In this document: positions 10,972-21,239 of the stretch, one piece after another
Layout: the number at the start of each line of letters is the position of its first letter
Numbering within the stretch: the first letter of the stretch is position 1
NCBI GenBank assembly: GCA_016648135.1
Contig: JADDOH010010244.1
Location: 62,001 to 126,000 of the forward strand
Direction: 5' to 3'
From: Agrypnia vestita
Lineage: Eukaryota; Arthropoda; Insecta; Trichoptera; Phryganeidae
DNA length: 64,000 nt
Notes under the pieces: generated by a model
What the model was told of the DNA's origin: nothing
The model's database searches: none
Seen by the model: the letters and a program-made list of their open reading frames with translations, nothing else
Translations under genes and position numbers: made by a program

Positions 10972-11166
10972 AATTTTTTAAAAATAGATAAACGAACACG
11001 CAATACGAATCGGATCAATATTCTCACTATTTTCAAACTAAGCTAAACGCTTGTGCTAGAAAACTAGGACTAACTTGCTGGTCTGGAGTGAGGTTAGAAC
11101 TGAGGACAGAGCCCGCGACCTTTGGATGACGAGTCGAGTTTCCTAACCACGAGACCAACAAGCTAA
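10972..11166 (-). mobile_element. tRNA-derived SINE S1
   Basis: On the minus strand the copy starts TAGCTTGTTGGTCTCGTGGT and carries a tRNA-like A-box region. It then has a B-box region interrupted by a short insertion, and the shared body words GCTTAGTTTGAAAATAGTGA. The family is transcribed by RNA polymerase III if intact and moved by LINE enzymes in trans. This copy is decayed. Confidence 0.65.
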
Positions 11167-11486
11167 TTTTAATAGGGCCGTTCTCAAATATTTGGTTTAT
11201 GTGATCATGCCTTTCCTTCCTCATTCACTTCTGATTCGTTCATTCTCCACTCTATCGTCAAAAATGTGACCGTACTTCCACAGTATTCAGGCTACTTTTG
11301 GTCTTTTTACCACCAGAACTCCACTATTTACCATTAGTCTTGTCAGGAAGTAAGTTATTAACTGATGAGTTACAGTCCTTTTTTAATACATACTAATCTT
11401 ATTGAATCTCAAAGCTAAGTAGACATTTAATGTTCAATACTAAAATTATTAACTTTAATTGAAATAATGACCAAATTATTTAAAAC

Positions 11487-12023
11487 ATGTTTAATCATCA
11501 ACTTTACGTAAAAGTTGAAAGTTTGAGAGCTCTAATCAGTCGGGAAGTTAGTGAAAAATCAATTAAAAGATTCCACCACAACAAACAGACAAAGGGAGTT
11601 GAAAGAAAGCACGTAAAAACCACACCAAACCCTCGAGTCATAATTTTCCTCTTGTATCGGAAGCCAATCTTTGCCCCAACGTATATATTTCCGTGTTTAC
11701 TGAAGCGAGTCAAAGTTTTTATTCATCGTCTAGATTCATCAGTCACATCACGCGCGCACATATCAATAAATCCGTCCATTTGGTGCCACGGCTCACACGT
11801 CATTTGGTCCGTGGACACGGGGTCGTTCGGGGAGCACCCCCGAGACCTCGTCGTCCCTCAAGGGTGGCTTTTGTCCCGTTCAGGGTGGTCGATCACATGC
11901 TCGGCTCTGTTGGCGGAGGCACTGACTGATTTAATGGCATTTTTTAGGCGATATCTCTTTCGCAACGTCGATAATTTTGTACAAGAAAGAGTGGTTTTTC
12001 ACTCATTTTCAGTACCTACATAA
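11487..12023 (+). other. Unrecognised 178-codon open frame
   Basis: This is an open frame from ATG to stop with no recognisable motif, signal peptide or membrane segment. The part at 11,750-11,925 is GC-richer than its flanks and is open in more than one frame, which often happens by chance in such DNA. It could be chance, a decayed element, or a UTR or exon. I do not claim a protein. Confidence 0.15.
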
Positions 12024-12130
12024 ATAGCACTTTTAAGATATTTATATTAAATATTTAAAACAATTATTATAAAATTGAAAATATTGATTTTTATGCATAT
12101 TCTAGTGTTGTTTAGTTAAAAATAAAGAGA

Positions 12131-12375
12131 TATCACTACCAGCTTCGAAATTTATGTATTTTATTTCATGAGAAGGATTACAGATGTCTCCAGCATGGTC
12201 CCTTCAAATATATGAAAGGTTTTGGAACATTTGGAATATATATACAATTAAAGTTTAAAAAAAAGTGTGGATATTTTTACGATTGAATTGGTAAACGTCG
12301 CATTGTGTAGAGTGATGATTTAAGCTAGCTCATACAGGTTGTAAACCCTGGGCCATTCTATAAAAGATTTCCATT
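12131..12375 (+). repeat. Unclassified repeat family B, copy 2
   Basis: It aligns by eye along its length with 8450-8720, sharing ATGGTCCCTTCAAATAT, AAACGTCGCATTGTGTA and the CTCATACAGGTTGTAA region. No ORF is present. Confidence 0.6.
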
Positions 12376-12419
12376 TACGCTTCTCCTATAGACAGTTTCG
12401 TCTCTGTGAGAAATTTTAC

Positions 12420-12785
12420 GAGTGTCACATGACATAAATGTAAATGTTATAAAAATAAAACACAAATCACTTTGTTTTCACCACTTTATTAGATTAAACA
12501 ATCCGATTGTTTAATCTAATAAAGTGGTGAAAACAAAGTGATTTGTGTTCTATTTTAATAATAATGTCACCACAAAGTTCAAGCCTTCATACAGAAGAAA
12601 AAATATTCTTCGAACAGTTAAATGTTATAAGTCTAACATGACATAAATGTAAATGTTATAAGTGTAACATGACATATATGTAAACGCTATAAGTGTAACA
12701 TGACATATATGTAAATTTATAAGTGTTGCATGACAAAGGATGTTAATTTTATAAGTGCAACATGACATATATGTAAATGTTACAG
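12420..12785 (+). repeat. About 32-bp minisatellite split by a palindrome
   Basis: Units of the form TAAGTGTAACATGACATATA plus TGTAAATGT recur about five times at 12,623-12,785, with one more unit at 12,420-12,452. The sequence between them contains a long palindrome (12,459-12,549), so the array appears to have been interrupted by an insertion. Confidence 0.7.
12459..12549. repeat. 45-bp-arm perfect palindrome
   Basis: The two 45-bp arms are exact inverted copies around a single central base at 12,504. The right arm, ending AATAAAGTGGTGAAAACAAA then GTGATT, resembles the Penelope-like 3' end at about 19,680 (AATAAGTGGTGTTTACAAAG). Two inverted element ends are therefore plausible. It would be highly prone to cruciform formation. 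Confidence 0.85.
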
Positions 12786-13029
12786 TTGTAAGCTGTTCAT
12801 TTTTATAGAATATATACATTAATACCTAGTCCTTTAGATTATGACTGAGTGTTCATACCAATATTTTTTTATATTTTTCAAATGTAAATAATATGTATAT
12901 ATAAGCATTTCCTTCGAAGTTGCAAGCTACAAGCATGGACAATACACTACATTCATAAAAAATAAATCAGATATTTATGGATGACATTAATTTTTGAACG
13001 AAAATAAGGGGTGGACAACACGTGGTGAT

Positions 13030-13410
13030 AATTCAAATGACGTCACGTGGACAGCCAAAAACTATACAACTGATAAGACATTCGAAAATTATTGCCGGTG
13101 TGCATAAAATATCATCACCTTTGACCGATCACATACGTTGCTCATACAGTCATACGTCAGAGCGTTTTTCATCCGACGATTCTCACGCTGGACGTCTGCG
13201 CGAACGGACCCCGGCGGCGGAGGGGCGCGGCCAGCAACATGGCGGATATTGGCGCGAAAAGTCGTCGCGAGAAATCGGGCGCGAAATATTATTAATCAAT
13301 TCTCGCAGCAGGGGGCAGTAGGTGGCAGAAGTTCCTCCGGGCCCTGAAGAAAGGGAATTGTATTTTTCTCAAATAAAAGAACACGAAAATGTGGTGCCAA
13401 CGCGCGGGAA
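13030..13410. promoter_or_regulatory. CpG-rich block with CRE, E2F-like and CTCF-like motifs
   Basis: Motifs seen are TGACGTCA overlapping CACGTG (13,038-13,049), CATGGCGGA (13,238-13,246, YY1/Pho-like) and TTGGCGCGAAAA (13,249-13,260, E2F-like). Two overlapping CTCF-like cores follow at 13,306-13,317 and 13,316-13,327. The density of CpG and motifs in one 400-bp unique block suggests a promoter or insulator. Function is inference, and no adjoining gene was found. Confidence 0.4.
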
Positions 13411-13436
13411 ATTCATAAGGCAGTGCGTTTATAAAT

Positions 13437-13746
13437 TAAAAGGAATAAAAAGGAACCCATAAAAACCAAGTTTTTACAATACTCCCTTTCTCATTTTCGG
13501 GTTTCGTGTCTATCATATGCTTCGGAATCTGCATACAAGTTACTGAATTGTATGAAAACCATTAAAAACTTGAATAATCCAAAATTATACTATAATTATT
13601 ATTTTTTTTAACGGTTATTTGATAGATCTTTTTGATCGTCGCCACGAGTCTACTTGCAAAGTTTCAGCTCGATTAGGTCACGGGAAAAGGGTTAAAAATC
13701 GATCCAAAGTTTTTGCGTCAAGCAAGCAAGCAGACGCCACGAGTTA
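13437..13746 (-). repeat. Unclassified repeat family A, copy 2
   Basis: The reverse strand carries GTGGCGTCTGCTTGCTTG, ACCCTTTTCCCGTGACC and the AGGGAGTATTG plus ACTTGGTTTTTATGGGTT end. It is internally shorter than copies 1 and 3 and includes a segment with GACACGAAACCCGAAAAT that is shared with the fragment at about 29,780. Confidence 0.7.
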
Positions 13747-14083
13747 AAAGAAAGGAAGTAAAATAAATTGAATTGCAATAAAAAATAGAATTAACAACTT
13801 CACATACATTGACGTATTATAATATAGACAGGTTATTCCCATACTAGCCGGCTTTCATATGTAGCAAATATTGCATTGAAAGAGACAACAAATCTTATTT
13901 CACAAACGCTCTGCGTGTAGACAGAAAAAAATCAGGTAATTTGAAGTCACGGTGACTAAAATAACATACTCATTCTTATAATAGTGTACGATACTGTTCC
14001 CTTTTCCGCGTAGCATCGCGCCCGATCACAAAAAAGGCCCGTTCGATAACGAATGCAAGTAAGGCAATTAATTACCTTACTTT

Positions 14084-14700
14084 ATGAGTTGCCAAGATTT
14101 CACGCTTGTAACGTATCTACAGTTTATTATATCATTGTTCACATACATTGATAAAACCAAACAGTTACAATTAAAATTCCTAAAATTAATAGTAGATAAT
14201 AGCACTAAATATATGTACAAGGATGATTATAATAAATTATTCAAAGTATGCAAAATATTGAAGTACAATACAATACAATTCTAGAAGAAATGGTAAATAA
14301 TATTAATCTACACACTGACATGCACCATAACTATACAACCAGATCGACAGGACGAACAATGAGAATACCAATCACAAACAACGTGTATGGTGAAAGAAAA
14401 AGAGAAAATATTGTGCCAAGAATCTCTAATAAATTAGATAAAAAATAATGATATGATACAAGACAAAAAAACTCCATTGGCTTCAAAAAAGTATATACCT
14501 AATCTTATATTATTATCATGTATCACTCTTTAAATCATGCAATACTCTAAAAAAATATTACTTATAAAAAATATTGAAAAATAACTTGTCAAACAATATT
14601 GAAGGCAACCATGCCGTAAAACTGCTGTGCAGTTTGGCATATGCGTGCATTTAATATGCATCAAAAATAAAGAAATAAATTCTCAAAAAAAAACATAGCT
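14084..14700 (+). pseudogene. CR1/Jockey-like LINE C-terminal remnant, family L1
   Basis: Short open frames end in HHNYTTRSTGRTMRIPITNN and ENIVPRISNKLDKK, which resembles the C-terminal NY-x-TR-x(5)-R-x-P...YNKL region of CR1/Jockey-type LINEs. A second copy lies inverted at 44,565-45,000. The element ends with a TGCATTTAATATGCA hairpin and ATCAAAAATAAAGAAAT. Confidence 0.6.
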
Positions 14701-15059
14701 ATACTTGAATACCCGTTCATTTTAATGTTCCCTACCCCTTCTGGTGAACACACATATAATATAGAATGTATAATAACGGGTGGGATGCTGTACCCTCGAG
14801 GATGTAAGGACCAGGAAGACATAAGTGAAGGATAGATAACAAAGGCGAGATAAGGGGGTTTGGTATTTTGATCCGGTATTCCTCAGGAAGTTTGGCGTTC
14901 TGTTCGGCTAACTAGGAAACTATCTCTCGTGATACATTATTAAACAGCGTTTCAAACTTTGCCCTGGATCTTGCTCGCTACTTGATATTTATCCCAGTCT
15001 GTGCGAAACTTCGGTGTAGGTGATCTTATGGGTTAACGTTGTTTTAATGTAGGTAAAAT

Positions 15060-15865
15060 AATAAATCTTTCAATTCTAAAGGACTCAAATTACTCGGCTT
15101 TACTATTCGCACTTCACAAAATTTTAATAACATAGCCTCATGTCTGTATAAATCTTTGGTGAGAAGTCAGCTGGAATACTGTAGTCAATTATGATCACGA
15201 CACACACACAGACATCAGAAAAAGTCCAATTAAAATGTCTAAGATACGTGAATTACAGGTTTAGAATTCCGATCGAACACACCAATTATAATCAATTTCA
15301 TATTCAAACAGGTCTAATTAAACTTAGCGACAGACGCATTATTGCTGACCTCATATATCTATATAAAATAATTCATTCTTATAACTTGGATTCTCCGGAA
15401 CTCTTATCATCCATATCTTTTCACATACCGGCCAGAAATACCCGTTCACAAATATTATTTCACTGCAACAAAAGCAACACATCTCACTAAAAATACTCTA
15501 CGATCAACAGACTTTCCATCCTAGGAAACGAGTATGCACGAATTGCAGATATTCTCAACATTAACTTAAGTCGTTACCGAATGTTACTATTTAACGAACA
15601 CTTTACCGTTAATTTATTTGATTAAACTTTGTCAATACATATATGAATACATGTCTTTGTTCTTACTGATATACACTTTTAATTGTCTTTACTTAGTTTG
15701 AGATTTATGTACTTGTACAGATAGGTATTGTGTTATAAATTTCATATGTATACATTTTTAAATGATCATGTAAGCAGATCACTGTTATTTAGACATATAT
15801 AAGTTTCTTTTATTGTAACAGGTGTAAACCGTTGATATAAAATAAAATAAATAAATAAAATAAAT
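15060..15865 (+). pseudogene. CR1/Jockey-like LINE 3' part, frame-shifted
   Basis: Translation gives GLKLLGFTIRTS, YKSLVRSQLEYCS, a frame break, then VQLKCLRYVNYRFRIPIEH and RRIIADLIYLYKIIHS. These align with residues 265-380 of the better-preserved 450-aa protein at 39,177. An AT-rich 3' UTR ends in AAATAAATAAATAAAATAAA near 15,865. It is dead because of a stop and a frameshift near 15,190. Confidence 0.75.
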
Positions 15866-16287
15866 TTTGAAATACTATCCTTATCTTCAAGATGACGATC
15901 AACAGCTAAACATGTATTCATATTTATATACGTCTATTTTTATTTTGACGGAACAGACTGGAGTTATATTATAATAAAAAAATTGTAACGATAATCAAAT
16001 ATGATCATCATTTTTTCCTTTTCTTTACTTTCTTTCGTCGTTTTCTTTATTACCAAGTATCGTAATTCCCTACGAGACCTCCTCATTTTCACGCTCTTGA
16101 CTCTATGCTTCCTGCTACTTCTAGACATTCCATAAAAATAATATAAATTATCTACCTACACAAAATTACAATATAAAGCAAATGTTTTAAAACAAATTAA
16201 ATATTTAATATTCAAAAAAAAATCTAATGAAATTTCATGCCTTCATTCTTTGCAACATGTACAACAAACATCATAACTAAGTAATTA
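15866..16287. other. No recognised feature
   Basis: AT-rich sequence with no ORF or family match that I can see. Confidence 0.4.
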
Positions 16288-16590
16288 TTACGGCGTTTTC
16301 CACAGCAGTAGGCAGAGAGAATGGTACGTCACACTCTTTTCTCCTGGCACACCACTTTTGCCTCGACTCTGTTCATTCATCTTCTAATGAGCACACTCTC
16401 TTGAATATTTGGTTTGTCTGATCGTGGAAGGTCTTTCGCAGACAGCCTCCCTTCTTGCTATCTTCAATAATTGTCTCGTATATTTTTTTTTACCATTTCA
16501 TCCTCATACATACGTTCCATATCTTTAATCTATCTCAGCGATCCTTTCCTTATTCAATCTACTACGTTACAGCCAGAAATACATTCATTT
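16288..16590 (-). pseudogene. RTE-like LINE 3' fragment
   Basis: The minus strand matches other copies: a RNKERIAEID-like decayed start, a region corresponding to ERM..KK.Y, a GRPR..-like region, and the end reading GTAGGCAGAGAG...CGCCGTAATAA in plus orientation. Numerous substitutions break the frame. Confidence 0.55.
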
Positions 16591-17339
16591 CTAATTCGTT
16601 GATTACTTACTACAGATTTTGCGTACATGTATTTAACTAATTCGAATTCTTGGGTATGAGCTATAATTTTTTGAATATTTTTATATTAATGATAGTGAAA
16701 TTTTCTTAGTACGCATGTAAAATTTAACTAAAATAATCGATGTTTTAATGGTTTTATGGATACTGCAATATAGGAAACAGAACGTTTAATTTTTGTCTTT
16801 TTTAAAACGATATATTTAACAACTTGTCGAAAAATATTTATGTCTGAATAGCACGACTTCTTATTCAAACTTTATACAATCAATTTGTAAATGAAATATA
16901 TGGTCTTTATATAAAAATATACAGATTAAGTGTACAAAACATAACTATATTTCATGAAATAAAATAGTGTTTCGGGGTTATAATTTTTTTGATGTTATAA
17001 GATGTTCATATTTTTTAAGGAAATGCTTCAAGCTTTTTAGCTATGGGTTTTGCAAAATGATTTATTAAGTTTACGTTAAATTTAACATATCGAGAGCAAA
17101 TACGAAAATCGTATACTGGGGCCTCTTAAGCGACCATATTTCCATTAATTTTAGTGTATTAATATTATACATTTCCACTGAATTCAGTGCATCAATATTC
17201 AAATAAGACCACGAGAGAGTTTTTATTCCGTTAATATAAAACATTGTACTCACTCGATTTTTAAAATTAATTTTCCTCTACTAGAAAATAGAAAAATGAT
17301 AATAAAGTATGTTTGAAAGTTGAAGCAGTGCATGTCCAT
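16591..17339. other. No recognised feature
   Basis: AT-rich sequence with no gene or repeat match within the window. Confidence 0.4.
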
Positions 17340-17560
17340 TACACGCAAGTGTTGTTTCCTTAGCAGATTAAGCGGGGGTGGGGGAAGCGCCAAGAAACCT
17401 CCCCTACCGGGAACATAACGACGCTAAACTCCCGGCTTGCAGTGGCTGGAGACAATACGCTCCCTGGCGAAGTTTGTCAACAACGTTATAGACACAAGTT
17501 TTGGTCGTGAAAAAGCGACCGCCCCGCGCAGCGCTCCTATGGGGGAAATGTTGCGAGGAA
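17340..17560. promoter_or_regulatory. GC-richer unique block
   Basis: This is a CpG-containing island in AT-rich surroundings, with GCGGGGGTGGGGG and GACCGCCCCGCGCAGCGC. I find no ORF and no family match in the window. It may be a conserved non-coding element or regulatory DNA; evidence is limited to composition. Confidence 0.2.
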
Positions 17561-18460
17561 TTTATTTCGCATACTAAAATAAATATCTAACATAAATGTA
17601 TTAATTTTTTTTTAAAATAAAAAAAGAGTTTTTTGGGGTATTCTGCATTGTATACTGTCCTTATCAGCCGGTGTTTCCGATATCATTGAAAAATATGTTA
17701 AAATCATTTCAATATCGAACACTACAGAATGGACATAGAAAACAAACCCAGTAATGATAATTCCCTCTTCGAAAGAACGTAGATTGGACAATCTTAATTT
17801 TACTTAATTCTATTACGTGTTTTTTTGTGAACACATGTTTTTTCTTGCAGAAGTATAATATACAAGTTAGTAAGATTGTAATGAAAAATGTCTGAAAACT
17901 GACATTGTTGTAAAATTCATCGCAGATGGTTACAAAGTACACGAAAATACCATTCCTTCTTTTGATTTTTATCAAACTAATTTGTATTGAATACATTGAT
18001 TCCAACGCAAATCGCCGGAATTAAGATGGGGATTAAAATATGACGGGAATAAATGGAGGTAAAAGGGAACTATAGTGCGGACTATACGATAAAAGGCGAG
18101 GGCACAGGAAGCTTCCTTTACCCGCCCACGACATTTCTTTCTTGATTTACGGAAACAGATGATGGTCAAACTTGATGTATTGGCAAACAGAGAATTTCAA
18201 ACATAATCGGTCATACATGGTATGTTCAGAGCCGACGAAACCAAATTCCACCCAATGCTCATGTGGCGGAGGCATACGGTGGTTAGTCGAGCAATAGCGT
18301 TCTCACTAGTCGAGTTGTTAAATGTGAACTGAGGAAGGTGGGTAAGATGAAGAGAGAGTGCGGAGGAATTGGGTTGTGATATAAATGATAAAAATATACG
18401 GATTCGCGAATATTATCCGAGGCAAGAATAAGGCAGTGAATACCTATTGGGTTGATATAT
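17561..18460. other. No recognised feature
   Basis: The stretch at 18,000-18,360 is more balanced in composition. A short word, GACGCAAATCGCCGAATT-like, recurs at about 27,134, which is too short to define a repeat. Confidence 0.35.
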
Positions 18461-18490
18461 CACTGCTATAGTTTGAGAGAAGCAGTCTCT
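18461..18490 (-). repeat. Truncated hammerhead-like 3' half
   Basis: CACTGCTATAGTTTGAGAGA plus AGCAGTCTCT matches the 3' half of the motif at 10,292-10,335. The CTGATGA core has been lost where the following LINE fragment begins, so the copy cannot fold. Confidence 0.5.
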
Positions 18491-18499
18491 TCAATCTTA

Positions 18500-18835
18500 G
18501 TGACAAAATATATGTAAATATCCAACTCAAACCAGTTTCGCTGAGTCTTCCAACTTCTTCAACATTCGGCCATTACATACTCGAAGAGATATAAAAGACG
18601 TCATTTTCCTTTACAAAATAGCAAATTCAAAAGTAAACTGCCCTAACCTACTTAGTCGACTACCAATTCGAGTGCCATCTAGATCTACCAGAACTGACGT
18701 CACATTCAATCTCCCACACTGCCACACAAACTCTAAACAGAATTAATTCTTCTGCAGAACCTTATCGTATTTTAACACATTTTTCAAACTCGACAACCCC
18801 TAAGATCAAAGCACACATTTAACACATTGCATAAT
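18500..18835 (+). pseudogene. CR1/Jockey-like LINE internal fragment
   Basis: The reading frame gives DIKDVIFLYKIANSKVNCPN, then LLSRLPIRVPSRSTRT and DVTFNLPHCHTNSKQN. This corresponds to residues about 360-410 of the protein at 39,177 (DRRKIYDIVLLYKIVNN...IPSTHRTRQIVTFHR). Stops follow, and the copy is truncated at both sides. Confidence 0.65.
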
Positions 18836-19225
18836 TCCACACGGCCTTCCTTTAAACATAATTAATTTTTATCGCACAGATCTTACTCCTTATCCCATTT
18901 TCCCTCTACTAAATCCATTTCCCCTTACTTCCTCTCCCCTGGAAATAAATTGACCGTACTTCATCATGTATTTTATATATTTTTTAAAAACTCTTTCATC
19001 CTTTGATCTTTTTATTGAATTTGTTAAATATGTCTTCTTATTCTGTTGTATACAATACATGGTATTCTAGGTTAATCAAGTGAATTCAGATAGTTGGCTT
19101 AATATTATTATTATTTCATATGTTCTATTCTTTAGTATCACATAAGCGGTTTAAATTCTGAATAAAAAAATAATTAATAAATTTAAAAAAATACATATTA
19201 AATAATAAACATAAGGATATTTTAA
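18836..19225. other. AT-rich spacer, nothing recognised
   Basis: It lies between the LINE fragment and the Penelope-like fragment. No reverse-transcriptase motif is seen upstream of the latter. Confidence 0.4.
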
Positions 19226-19483
19226 AAAAAATCCGGTGTTTATAAATTGATTTGTAATGATTGTGATTATTTTTATATAGGAAAAATGAGTAGAAATTTT
19301 GAAGTTAGAGTTAAGGAACACTTAAGGTGTTTAAATAGTAATAATTATTCCGAATTTGCTAACCATCTTTTGGCTATGGATCATTCTTTTGATATTAATA
19401 AGGGTTTACAAAGTTTACATACAAATTATACAGAATCACAATTTGATAAATTAGAAATTTTGGAAATAAGAAAGTGTAAATAG
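19226..19483 (+). pseudogene. Penelope-like element GIY-YIG endonuclease remnant
   Basis: The open frame (no ATG; first clear residues from 19,235) reads GVYKLICNDCDYFYIGKMSR, NFEVRVKEHLRCLNS, FANHLLAMDHSF and ends KLEILEIRKCK-stop. GVY...YIG about ten residues apart, the Cys pair between them, R-x(3)-EH and a conserved H mark the GIY-YIG domain. That domain lies at the C-terminus of Penelope-like retroelements. The reverse-transcriptase part is absent, so this is a 5'-truncated copy, although the domain itself is uninterrupted. Confidence 0.75.
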
Positions 19484-19636
19484 TAAATTGAATGTTATAA
19501 ATAATCAGGTCCTTTTTGCAAATAGTCATCTTTTAAATTTATTTTCACGTTAAGTAGGTACTTTATATTATCATTTTCCATATATAACTTTTTAATATTT
19601 TGATCTATACATGGATTTTTAAATTTTATTTTGTTA

Positions 19637-19670
19637 TCCTGACGAAGAAGGGCTTCGAAACATGTTGAAT
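19637..19670 (+). ncRNA. Hammerhead-like core in Penelope 3' region
   Basis: CTGACGA (19,639-19,645) is followed by a GAAG-GG-CTTC hairpin, GAAAC (19,657-19,661), AT, GT and the putative cleavage base T at 19,666. That is the CUGANGA - stem II - GAAA - short stem III - H order of the hammerhead. Stem I shows only two pairs (GA with TC). Location 150 bp after a Penelope-like GIY-YIG frame supports the call. Confidence 0.5.
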
Positions 19671-19710
19671 TTTTTCAATAAATAAGTGGTGTTTACAAAG
19701 TTAATTTATA
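19667..19710 (+). mobile_element. Penelope-like element 3' terminal region
   Basis: AATAAATAAGTGGTGTTTAC follows the hammerhead-like core and resembles arms of the palindrome at 12,459-12,549. It is taken as the end of the Penelope-like copy; the exact terminus is not defined. Confidence 0.4.
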
Positions 19711-20296
19711 TAAATTAAAAATTAAAAAAAAAATTAGTTTATTGAAAATTAAAATCAAGTTGCTCCACATAGTAACTGCCATGTCAATTAATGTTAGTAC
19801 AAAAAAATTATTGCATTATCATTAATGGCTTTATGAATAACTGACAGTTTGCATGTTGTCTGCCTGCATCATAGTAAAGCCACGTGGTTGATAGAACAAC
19901 ACCAAAAAATTTCGTACAAATTTTGCTTACGAAGTTGTGTAAACAAAAGATTTAATCTAACCCAAGTAGGCATTGGGGATTAGGGTGGGATTCGTGTTAG
20001 AAAAGTGTTAATAGTGTTGGTAGAAACGTGTAAATGGCGGGTGAAGGTGTGAGTGCCAAAAATCGCAAGTCAGCCATATCAATATCCGGGAAACCAATGT
20101 GATGGTTCCAACTTGTAAATTTCACGGGGTTAGATTTCACGTAAATCTTTGTTCGTGGTGTACACACAATACACACAAAACACAGTTTATATATTACACG
20201 AAACTTTTGTATAAAAATTATAATATATATTAAAATTCTTCAATAAATAAATAATATAAGACATACCACAGTAAAAAATAACTAAACCAAATTTAA

Positions 20297-20812
20297 CCCT
20301 TAAATGCATGAAGTCTGATTTTGTATGAAAAAATATATTTTATAGAGCTTCACCCGTAGACTAAGGGAAAATAGTAAAAAAAAACATTGTTTTATTTTTT
20401 CATTTTTTTTTTCAAAAAATTACCATGTGCCGTTTTCGGCACCACATTCATTTAATACTAAATTAATGCATTACTTCCTGTGCATTTAGTATAAAAAAGA
20501 TAAAAATAATTGTATGAATACAAAATTGATAAACGTACCTGCTCGTTTTATATTTTTCTGGGTAATAAATCTGTCAAATAATCAAGATCGAATACGGCTT
20601 TCTTCGCTTCTCGATAAAGACATCGACTTTTTCTATAATTTTATAGTTTAGTAAAAAATGGCCGTTTGGGCATGGACAAAATTTTTATTTTCTTAAAATT
20701 CAATAACTGAGGAATTCTTTTATAAGGATCTATATAAAGAATGACAAATATTTTGTGTGATAATTGAAAACAAACTCAATGTTCCGTTTTCGGCACAATA
20801 TGCATTTAAGGG
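20297..20812. mobile_element. piggyBac-type MITE with TTAA duplications
   Basis: TTAA (20,293-20,296) CCCTTAAATGCAT... ...ATGCATTTAAGGG TTAA (20,813-20,816) gives 13-bp perfect terminal repeats beginning CCC, with the TTAA target of piggyBac elements. Near both ends lies CCGTTTTCGGCAC; the copy near 20,427 forms the hairpin GTGCCGTTTTCGGCAC. Its length is 516 bp and there is no transposase. Confidence 0.85.
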
Positions 20813-20836
20813 TTAAGGCAAAAACTTATTTTTTAA

Positions 20837-21040
20837 CTAGCTTTAAAATTTCCGCGATACCCATGTATGGCGACAGATTATAATTCCTGAGTTCGCCATC
20901 CTAGCGGCGATAATTAATATTATCAGTAGTTTCAGAATGTTTGTGTCTTCGATAAATGGCGCTCCATAAATGTAGGACATCAGATTATACATTCGTAGCA
21001 TAATATAGATAGTTGAGTACGTTTGAAAATTAGCTTTAAT
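20837..21040. other. Unique segment with possible minus-strand Helitron end
   Basis: ACTAGCTTTAAAATTTCCGCG at the left resembles a reverse Helitron 3' end (compare 24,048), but no hairpin or matching 5' end is clear. A TA run follows at 21,040-21,062. Confidence 0.25.
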
Positions 21041-21239
21041 CAATATATATATATATATATATAAAGAAACCCGTGTTTCCCTACCCGCCAAGTTTTCTTC
21101 ACAACCAGATACCACCACCCCCTGGTGGTTATGGTGGTAGATAGCCCTTGGTGTCACATTGAAAATGTGCGAGTTTGGTGGGGGTGGCTGGCCGTGGGTG
21201 GGAGTGGGTGACAAAAATGTGCATTCTAGCATATTGTTT

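Noticed and set aside
11487..12023. 178-codon frame as a host gene
   Set aside because: No motif, domain or codon pattern supports it, and overlapping frames are also open. It is kept only as an unrecognised frame.
13940..13960. GTCACGGTGAC as a nuclear-receptor element
   Set aside because: It is a palindrome, but spacing and half-sites do not fit the ecdysone-response consensus, and it is short enough to be chance.
20837..20860. Another Helitron 3' end (reverse)
   Set aside because: It has CTAG next to A, but no convincing terminal hairpin or matching 5' end.
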